Positions 56,589-64,000 of a stretch of DNA of 64,000 nt are shown in pieces (positions within the stretch are counted from its first letter, which is position 1; each line of letters begins with the position of its first letter). The notes beneath the pieces were generated by a model. The model did no database searches. It was not told where the DNA came from and was given only the letters and a program-made list of their open reading frames with translations. Position numbers and translations under genes: made by a program. Origin of the DNA: CAZMSD01 sp964568855 (GTDB lineage: Bacteria > CAIWAD01); the NCBI GenBank assembly GCA_964568855.1, contig CAZMSD010000013.1, positions 22,686 to 86,685 of the forward strand, written 5' to 3'.

Positions 56589-59500
56589 TCACTTGACCAG
56601 GATGGCCTTCACCGTGCGCAGCTGGTCCTGCCAGTTGGCCCGGACCAGGTAGACGCCCGAGGAGTAGGCGGAAGCATCCCAGCTGAACTGCAGAATACCC
56701 GCGTCGTAGACGCCGGAGGCCAGGCTGGCGACGCGCTGGCCGGCGATGTTGAAGACCTCCACGGTCAGGCGGCCGTCTCCCGGCATGTCGACGGTCACCG
56801 TGGCGGCCGGATTGAATGGATTGGGATGCACCGGGTGCAACAGGAATTCCTCCGGCAACATGGTCGCCTCGAGATCCACTCCCGAACCCGAGATCAGCAG
56901 TTCGCCCGACCCGCTGAATACGCCGTTCCACTGTCCGGCATCCAGGTCCACCGATCCTCCGCGGCCGTTCAGATGCCGCAGGCGCAGCAGCAGTCCCGGG
57001 TCCTCTTCGCTGTCCGCGATCCTGGCCAGGGAAAGACGCCAGCCCTCGTCGATCTCGCGACTCAGAACCTGCAGTCCTCCCCGCCCTCCGGCTTCCAGCA
57101 GCTCGAAGGCCTCGCGATCAAGCGCCAGATCGAAGAAGAAGCAGTCGGCCATGCCCGCCGGGTCCAGGACCTCGATGGGCAGGGTGACGGTGTTCCCATC
57201 CGCCAGGGCTTCGCCGAACCTGACCGCGGGCTGCGGTCCGCCGCTCAATCCTCCGGACTGTCCTCCCGTGTCCAGGTACTTGTTCCAGGCGTACATCAGG
57301 GCCATCACCGTGTGGTCGTAGGCGTCGATCACCCCGTCGGGCGCGAAGGGATAGTCGTCTGGCGACCAGGGCGGGAAGAGATTGTCGGAAGGCATGGATC
57401 CCAGATCGCCCAGGGCGGTGTCGTCCCGGTTCCAGGCGTCCACGAAGACCGTGTAATCGCCGAAATCCACGTCCCAGTCCTCGTCGAGGTCGCCGATCAG
57501 GTTGCCGAAGGGGATGGCCAGGCTGTTGTTGTCCTCGTCGTACTCGAAGAACTCGTCGTTGGGATCCACCACCAGCCAGATGGAGGAAGCACCCAGGTCG
57601 GGCAGCTCCCAATCCTCCACGCAGGCCACCTGAGCGATGCCGTCGAGCAGCTCGGTCAGCAGGATATCCTCGCCGATCTGCACCGCGTCGGCCTGCGGAT
57701 CGCCGAAGAAGAAGCGCAGCAGCAGTTCGGCCAGCGAGTCGTCCCCTTCGAGGAAGGCGGTGATTGTGGCGCAGATGTCGATCAGGTCTCCGGGCTGCGG
57801 ATTCTCGGGGAAGGAGATGTCCAGCTCGGCGTCGATATCGATGGTCGAAGCCCAAATGGTTACGGTCACCGGTTGCGTGGTATCTGAGACCGCGCCGAAG
57901 CTGTCGTAGACTCTCAAACCAATCATGCCGTTGTATTCGACTTCGGGAGCCTCCCAGAGCACCTGGGCCTCCTCGCCGTCGTCGTACTCGCCGTCGCCGT
58001 CCGTGTCCCACAGGTAACCGTCGATGTAGTCGCCCGGGTCGGGATCCCAGGAGCCCGAAGCGTCCAGCAGGATTGTTTCACCGGGCTGGGCGGCGTAGGG
58101 ACCGCCGGGATCGGCGATGGGTGGATGGTTCTCCCGATCCACCATGATGGTGAAGACGTCCGTGTCGGTCATCTGGGGGTCGGAGTTGTCCGCCACGCGC
58201 AGGGTCGCCCGGTAGGTGCCGTGCAGGCTGTCCGGATTGAGGTAGTAACCAGGCGCCGTCACGTTCTGCCCGACGGCGTCCGGATTGTCCCAGTCCAGGC
58301 CGTCGCTGTCGTCGAAGTCCCAGAGCCAGGAAGTGATCAGCAGCGTCGGATCCTGGTGGTAGGAATCCTCACCGTAATAGGCCACCGGCACGTCGGGCGG
58401 CGTGGAAGTCGGACCGGTGATCACGGCTACCGGCTGCAGGGTCACCACGCCGCGGGTCAGCACCAGCACGGCCACGGCCGTGGTACCGTCCTGGGTGTTG
58501 ATGTAACCCTGCCCTGAATAGGGCCAGCCGCCGTCGACCTGCTGGCCGTAGGTGCCGTGATACAGGAGATATTCCACGTAGTCCTGGTACCAGTCGATGC
58601 CCGAGAACTCGGTGACGTCGTAGAACTCGAGGCCCTTCTTGATGCCGTACATGGCGTAGAAGTTGCCGTTCAGGTGCTCGCCGTGGTAGTCGTCCATGGG
58701 GTCGTCCCAGTGCTCGGTCATGAAGGCGAAACCGTCCACGTTGGACTGGTGGCTGAGTCCGCGGCCCATGTAGTAGTTGCTGGCGATGCCGGCGCCGGTC
58801 TTGGCCATGTTGTCCCAGTAGTCCGGGCCGGTGTAGCCCCAGCCCCCGCTGGTGCCCTGGGCGTAGTCCACGAAGTAGGCCGCCTCGGTGGGCACCCACT
58901 CAGGCACGCTGAGTCCCAGGTTCTGCTCCGCGCTGACGATGCCCAGCAGGGGCCACTGCACGGCGGACATGTCGGCGTCTGAGCACTCGGAGACCACCGA
59001 GTACCGCCAGCCGCCGCGCTTGTTCTGGTCCCAGCAGGTGGAATCGTACTGCGACCAGGCGATCTGGTCCAGGGCGTCCTGGATCACGTCCGCCAGGAGC
59101 TCGCCGTCCACGGCGCCGTTGCCCACGCTGACGGTCTCGTCCTCCAGGCGGGAGGCGGCCAGGGCCAGCACGGCGATACCGTGCTCGTAGGCCTGGGAAC
59201 CGAAGTGGACTCCCGTGCCGTTCTCGTTGATGTCCGGATCGCCCGCCGCCTGCTCGTTGATGTCCTGGCGGACGGCCACGCTGAGCATGTAGTCCAGGCC
59301 CTGCTGAACCGTCGGCGCGTAGATGTCGTCCTCGAAGGACTCGAAGGCGAAGTGCGAATTCTCCTCGAAGGCCAGCACGGCCAGACCCGTGTGACCCACC
59401 TTGTAGTCGGTCCCCGAGTCGTACCAGCTCCCATCGTCCCGCTGGTGCAGGTACAGCCAGCGCAGGCCGTCGTCGATGGCGGCGGCGATGCGCGTGGGCT

Positions 59501-60488
59501 GAATGTCCAGCGTCACCATCACCCGCGTCGTCGTCGTGTACGGCGTTCCACCGACCTCGGTGGTGATCGTGCAGGTCTTGAGGCCGGAGCTGGCCCAGGC
59601 GTGGCTGCCGTCCAGGTAGTCCGCGGGACCGGTGTACTCCTCGACGGTGCCGTCGCCGTAATCCCAGGTGTAGGTCAGGTCGCCGCCGTCCTCGTCGCAT
59701 TCGCCGAAGTCGAAAGCGCCCCAGACCACGGTTTCCCGGTTGATCCAGGTGCTGTAGTCCGGCATGGCCGCCAGCTGCGGATCGACTTCGGACATTTCCA
59801 TGGTTTCGAGCTGGACCTCGTCGAGTGTCACACCCGCATAGACCACGGAGCCGTTGGAATGGAACACGAAGGCGAAGCTCAGCTGGTCCGGGCGGCCCGT
59901 GCACGTGAACATGTTGAAGGTCAGCTGGGTCCAGGAGGAGTTCCATCCGGAATAGCCCCACTGGTCGGGATAACCACCGGCCGGCTCGAGCATGGTCCAT
60001 GCCCCGCCGTCGGCGGAATAGATCACGTGCCACCCGTCGTACCAGGTTTCGATCTCCCACCAGGCCCAGAAGCTGAGAATCAGGGCCAGCTCGGAGTCGT
60101 AGCCGCTGAGGTCGATTTCTTCGCTGAACAGAGTATCGGAAGCGCTGTTGGGATAGACATCGTCCAGGACCGTGGCGGCCACCTGGCTGCCTTCGTGGGC
60201 TCCGCCGGTGACCTGCTCCCCTATGGCCCAGCAGCCGGAGGTGGTCCAGCCGCCGTTCTCGAAACCGTCGCTCCAGACCACGTCCAGCGTCGGTCTCCGC
60301 TCGGGTGCGACGGGCAGTCCGGCGGGTTTGCACTCTCCCTTGGGATGCTGGTTGGTGTATTGATCGATCAGGCTTTCCGCCTCGAGCAGGGGATTATCCG
60401 AGGGAGCAGCCTGCAGTCCGGCGTGCATGAAGCCGCCGCACAACGAGGCGCAGAACAGCGCCAGCAGATAGGGTCTCGTTCTTTTCAT
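56589..60488 (-). CDS. secreted multidomain protein: alpha/alpha-barrel, PKD, dockerin, cohesin-like, T9SS domain
   Basis: The 1299-residue protein has a signal peptide (about 1-27) and an N-terminal jelly-roll-like domain (about 65-230). Next come a PKD-like strand (about 250-325), a prenyltransferase/squalene-cyclase-like alpha/alpha barrel (about 326-683, LRWLYLHQRDDGSWYD, VGHTGLAVLAF), and two PKD-like domains (about 685-880). A dockerin-like pair follows: a full Ca loop DLDEDWDVDFGD near 998 and a degenerate one, DGVIDAYD, near 1052. A cohesin-like domain (about 1088-1200) and a T9SS type A tail (HPNPFNPAATV to ILVK) close it. The barrel fold is used by terpene cyclases and by alpha-2-macroglobulin or sugar-lyase-like surface proteins; I see no DxDD motif, so enzyme activity is unproved. 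It follows the cohesin-like lipoprotein gene by 10 bases. Confidence 0.75.
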   Translation of the reverse strand: MKRTRPYLLALFCASLCGGFMHAGLQAAPSDNPLLEAESLIDQYTNQHPKGECKPAGLPVAPERRPTLDVVWSDGFENGGWTTSGCWAIGEQVTGGAHEGSQVAATVLDDVYPNSASDTLFSEEIDLSGYDSELALILSFWAWWEIETWYDGWHVIYSADGGAWTMLEPAGGYPDQWGYSGWNSSWTQLTFNMFTCTGRPDQLSFAFVFHSNGSVVYAGVTLDEVQLETMEMSEVDPQLAAMPDYSTWINRETVVWGAFDFGECDEDGGDLTYTWDYGDGTVEEYTGPADYLDGSHAWASSGLKTCTITTEVGGTPYTTTTRVMVTLDIQPTRIAAAIDDGLRWLYLHQRDDGSWYDSGTDYKVGHTGLAVLAFEENSHFAFESFEDDIYAPTVQQGLDYMLSVAVRQDINEQAAGDPDINENGTGVHFGSQAYEHGIAVLALAASRLEDETVSVGNGAVDGELLADVIQDALDQIAWSQYDSTCWDQNKRGGWRYSVVSECSDADMSAVQWPLLGIVSAEQNLGLSVPEWVPTEAAYFVDYAQGTSGGWGYTGPDYWDNMAKTGAGIASNYYMGRGLSHQSNVDGFAFMTEHWDDPMDDYHGEHLNGNFYAMYGIKKGLEFYDVTEFSGIDWYQDYVEYLLYHGTYGQQVDGGWPYSGQGYINTQDGTTAVAVLVLTRGVVTLQPVAVITGPTSTPPDVPVAYYGEDSYHQDPTLLITSWLWDFDDSDGLDWDNPDAVGQNVTAPGYYLNPDSLHGTYRATLRVADNSDPQMTDTDVFTIMVDRENHPPIADPGGPYAAQPGETILLDASGSWDPDPGDYIDGYLWDTDGDGEYDDGEEAQVLWEAPEVEYNGMIGLRVYDSFGAVSDTTQPVTVTIWASTIDIDAELDISFPENPQPGDLIDICATITAFLEGDDSLAELLLRFFFGDPQADAVQIGEDILLTELLDGIAQVACVEDWELPDLGASSIWLVVDPNDEFFEYDEDNNSLAIPFGNLIGDLDEDWDVDFGDYTVFVDAWNRDDTALGDLGSMPSDNLFPPWSPDDYPFAPDGVIDAYDHTVMALMYAWNKYLDTGGQSGGLSGGPQPAVRFGEALADGNTVTLPIEVLDPAGMADCFFFDLALDREAFELLEAGGRGGLQVLSREIDEGWRLSLARIADSEEDPGLLLRLRHLNGRGGSVDLDAGQWNGVFSGSGELLISGSGVDLEATMLPEEFLLHPVHPNPFNPAATVTVDMPGDGRLTVEVFNIAGQRVASLASGVYDAGILQFSWDASAYSSGVYLVRANWQDQLRTVKAILVK

Positions 60489-60498
60489 TGCATCCCCC

Positions 60499-61320
60499 TT
60501 ATGGCGTGAAACTGGCGTTGGTGGTGTTCAGGGTCACCAGCGGAACGGCGGGATTGGACACCGGCCAGGCGTAGATTTCCAGCGGTTCGCCGGTAAACAT
60601 CAGGCTGGAGGAGGGGTCCGCGTCGTGGGCGATGAAACGCAGGCGCAACACGGCGCCCGTGCCGCTGCTGCCGGCGTAGCCGTCACCCTGGCCGATGGCG
60701 CCGCTCAGAATCGTGCCCAGCGTGTTGTCCATGTCCGCGTCGGTGACGATCAGCTCGGTGGCCGCGTCGAAGAAATCCCCTTCGCGCAGCGCTTCCTGGG
60801 AGACGCAGCTGACCAGCGTGGGATCGAAGGTCAGGCCGATCCGCCAGGCCACCAGGCTGGTGTTGGTCTCGAAATGCAGTTCAACGTCCACCGTGTCGGC
60901 GTCCGCGAAACTGATCGTCGAGGGTTCGAAACGGAGCACGGTGATGTCCGCGTCCACGGTCAGGCTGACATCGGCCGATCCGTTGTAGGTATTGCCTTCG
61001 TAGGTCGCCGTGGCCGTGACCTGGCCGCTCATTCCGGCGGTTCCCAGAATAGTGAAATAGCCGGTGGGGTTAACCGTGCCCATGTCCGGATCGGAGACGC
61101 CCCAGATCCAGGATTCCGCTTGGATTTCCATCCCGTCCTCGAGCAGCGCGGCGGTGAATTGAAGTCCGGTCTCCCCCTCCACGAAGGTGTGAGCGGCCGG
61201 ACTCAGTACCACGCTGTACGCCGGGCCACCGTCTCCGCCGCCTCCGGCGCATCCTACGAATACGGCCGGCAGCAGCGCTACCGCGGAGACGGCCAGCAGG
61301 AAGGTTCCCAGTTTTCTCAT
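60499..61320 (-). CDS. lipoprotein with Big2-like and cohesin-like domains
   Basis: I start at the ATG at 61320, behind GGGGGA; the frame runs further but the lipoprotein signal begins here. The 273-residue product has lipobox AVFVGC (Cys24) followed by a GGGG linker. A Big2-like beta domain (about 32-125, VVLSPAAHTFVEGETGLQF) precedes a cohesin-like domain (about 128-273): ITVLRFEPSTISF, VDVELHFETNTSLVAWRIGLTFDP, then GTGAVLRLRFIAHD near the end. Cohesins bind dockerins, and the next gene encodes a dockerin-like module, so a surface docking pair is plausible. It is the first gene of the unit, behind a good sigma-70 promoter. Confidence 0.75.
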   Translation of the reverse strand: MRKLGTFLLAVSAVALLPAVFVGCAGGGGDGGPAYSVVLSPAAHTFVEGETGLQFTAALLEDGMEIQAESWIWGVSDPDMGTVNPTGYFTILGTAGMSGQVTATATYEGNTYNGSADVSLTVDADITVLRFEPSTISFADADTVDVELHFETNTSLVAWRIGLTFDPTLVSCVSQEALREGDFFDAATELIVTDADMDNTLGTILSGAIGQGDGYAGSSGTGAVLRLRFIAHDADPSSSLMFTGEPLEIYAWPVSNPAVPLVTLNTTNASFTP

Positions 61321-61405
61321 ATGTCCCCCTGTTGAAATGTGATACACGGCGGAATGGCGGAAACGCGGGGCCGGCTGTGCGAGTGTGACAGTTGTTTCCC
61401 ACAGC

Positions 61406-61434
61406 ATATTACTGCATGGATGACGCCTTATCAA
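61406..61434 (-). promoter_or_regulatory. sigma-70-type promoter of the cohesin-like lipoprotein unit
   Basis: On the minus strand TTGATA (61429-61434) and TAATAT (61406-61411) are separated by 17 bases. Predicted start about 61398, giving a leader near 78 bases. A GTGATACA octamer (plus strand, 61339) lies in that leader. Confidence 0.6.
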
Positions 61435-61523
61435 GGATTCGCTGGTTGCTCGAGAGAGCCACGTATTCCGCGTACCGGCGAAGGAATGCTGCAGGAAAAG
61501 AGATCGAGGACACAAAGGGGGCC

Positions 61524-61551
61524 TTGATTTTCCATGCGGCGGCGTTATCTT
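61524..61551 (+). promoter_or_regulatory. sigma-70-type promoter of groES-groEL
   Basis: TTGATT (61524-61529) and TATCTT (61546-61551) are 16 bases apart and lead directly into the CIRCE element, so transcription would start within it. Confidence 0.6.
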
Positions 61552-61552
61552 G

Positions 61553-61579
61553 TTAGCACTCGTCTAAATCGAGTGCTAG
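61553..61579. promoter_or_regulatory. CIRCE element (HrcA operator)
   Basis: TTAGCACTC, nine bases, then GAGTGCTAG. This matches the CIRCE consensus TTAGCACTC-N9-GAGTGCTAA at all but the final base. It means HrcA-type heat-shock repression of groES-groEL; hrcA itself is not in the window. Confidence 0.95.
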
Positions 61580-61689
61580 TGCATCGGTCTGCCATGACCG
61601 ACCACATGGTTCCGCCGCCCGTCGGCGGCGAGAAACAGCGTACAATCACTTCAACTTCCTGTAAGTGTAAAAGAAACACAAGGAGAAAC

Positions 61690-61980
61690 ATGATGAAGCT
61701 TCAGCCCATGGACGACAGGGTGATCGTGGAGCGCCTGGAAGAGTCCGAGCAGACATCCACCGGCGGGATCATCATTCCCGATACCGCCAAGGAAAAGCCC
61801 CAGATGGGTACCGTGATCGCGGTCGGTTCCGACAGCCCGGAAGGCCGGCCCCCCCTGCAGGACCTGGTCAAGGAAGGCGACACGGTGGTCTTCGCCAAGT
61901 ACGGCGCGACGGAGGTCAAGGTGGAAGGCGTGACCTACCTGATCCTCGGTCGCAGCGACATTCTGGCCATCGCCAAGTAG
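61690..61980 (+). CDS. groES: co-chaperonin GroES
   Basis: The 96-residue protein caps the GroEL folding chamber. MKLQPMDDRVIVERLEESEQ, the mobile loop TSTGGIIIPDTAKEKPQMG, and VFAKYGATEVKVEGVTYLIL are standard. ATG codons at 61690 and 61693 are both possible, with AGGAG at 61681-61685. The promoter and CIRCE lie about 110 bases upstream, and groEL begins 97 bases after the stop. Confidence 0.97.
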   Translation: MMKLQPMDDRVIVERLEESEQTSTGGIIIPDTAKEKPQMGTVIAVGSDSPEGRPPLQDLVKEGDTVVFAKYGATEVKVEGVTYLILGRSDILAIAK

Positions 61981-62077
61981 TCAGGCTCCTCCGCACCCGG
62001 TTCGGCAGCCTGCCAGGGCGCCACACGGGTGCAGGCGGACCCGCATCATTCGACAATCACTGGAAAAGGAGCATACA

Positions 62078-63710
<1,633 letters not shown>

Positions 63711-63712
<2 letters not shown>

Positions 63713-63746
63713 AATTGCGCACGCGGCGAAGCCGCGGCGCAATTCT
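63711..63746. terminator. 16-bp hairpin after groEL
   Basis: AGAATTGCGC and CGCGGC pair with GCCGCG and GCGCAATTCT around a GAA loop, with one bulged A. The stem takes in the last two bases of the groEL stop codon. No T-run follows, so termination strength is uncertain. Confidence 0.6.
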
Positions 63747-63749
63747 AAC

Positions 63750-64000
63750 CATGTCTGGATCGGTCGCCGCCCAGGCGGCGCCGATCAGACACGGTAACCG
63801 TCCCCAGCATGTCGCAGTTTCAATCATGTCTGGATCGGTCGCCACCCAGGCGGCGCCGATCAGACAGGGCAACCGTCCCCAGCATGTCGCAGTTTCAGTC
63901 ATGTCTGGATTGGTCGCCGCCCAGGCGGCGCCGATCAGACACGGTAACCGTCCCCAGCATGTCGCAGTTTCAATCATGTCTGGATCGGTCGCCACCCAGG
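63750..64000. repeat. 75-bp tandem repeat with internal hairpin, runs off the window
   Basis: Units start at 63750, 63825, 63900 and 63975 with CATGTCTGGAT. Each contains a GATCGG...CGATC inverted repeat of about 13 bp. Odd units share one set of variant bases (CGCCGCCC, CACGGTAAC, CAAT) and even units another (CGCCACCC), so the array is a 150-bp dimer repeated. Because 75 is a multiple of three, both strands stay open through the array; there is no ribosome-binding site, and I regard it as noncoding. Confidence 0.85.

Noticed and set aside
59181..60509. Plus-strand open frame opposite the dockerin-bearing gene
   Set aside because: It is low-complexity mirror sequence, and the minus-strand protein has signal, PKD, dockerin and sorting features.
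63750..64000. CRISPR array
   Set aside because: The whole 75-bp unit repeats with no unique spacers, and the variants alternate as in a tandem duplication.

Overview
The window is GC-rich bacterial chromosome, densely packed with genes. It most resembles an uncultured member of the FCB superphylum (the Fibrobacterota/Bacteroidota/candidate-phylum group). Four secreted proteins end in a type IX secretion (T9SS) type A-like sorting domain with a PNPFNP or PNPY motif. A PorV/PorQ-family outer-membrane protein and a TonB-dependent receptor with a carboxypeptidase-regulatory-like N-terminal domain are also present, as are many lipoproteins with clear lipoboxes. I see no rRNA, tRNA, CRISPR array or phage, and I cannot name a species.

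Layout. 1-6.5 kb: the end of a polysaccharide gene set (deacetylase-like protein, GT4, GT2) runs by overlapping genes into folD, ddl and pabB. 6.8-18.2 kb: six co-directional envelope genes (two T9SS-type secreted proteins, two lipoproteins, a TonB-dependent receptor, PorV/PorQ). 18.2-19.5 kb: a small accessory island holding what I read as a single integron gene cassette (TIGR02391/Hypoth_Ymh protein plus attC) with no integrase, set among short repeats. 19.5-26.5 kb: a TRAP transporter of the TatT-associated (TPAT) type with an extra lipoprotein, then a TPR-DUF3108 protein and a heptose-phosphate adenylyltransferase. 26.5-27.1 kb: a noncoding block with an upstream dyad, a sigma-54-type promoter, a structured leader and an intrinsic terminator, so a candidate small RNA. 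27.1-35.4 kb: TPR protein, P5C dehydrogenase, small lipoprotein and a large secreted GH13 amylase. 35.4-45.9 kb: two giant secreted repeat proteins, each behind a sigma-54-type promoter and each followed by a strong terminator. 46-49 kb: hslV-hslU-argF. 49-61.3 kb, minus strand: M1 and M16 peptidases, a HAD hydrolase, ccsA, then a dockerin-bearing T9SS protein next to a cohesin-like lipoprotein. 61.5-64 kb: CIRCE-controlled groES-groEL followed by a 75-bp tandem hairpin repeat that runs off the window.

How it fits together. Housekeeping genes (folate, cell wall, arginine, chaperones, protease) alternate with a large investment in secreted and surface proteins. The amylase, the giant repeat proteins, the T9SS cargos and the TonB/PorV genes suggest a cell that degrades or binds polymers at its surface. 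Sigma-54 control appears focused on the giant surface proteins and one putative RNA. A second, sequence-level signal cuts across the window: the octamer GTGATACA occurs 14 times by my manual count, in coding and noncoding DNA on both strands and in several reading frames, far above what base composition predicts. Residue and base positions were worked out by hand; homology calls rest on family knowledge, not on database searches.
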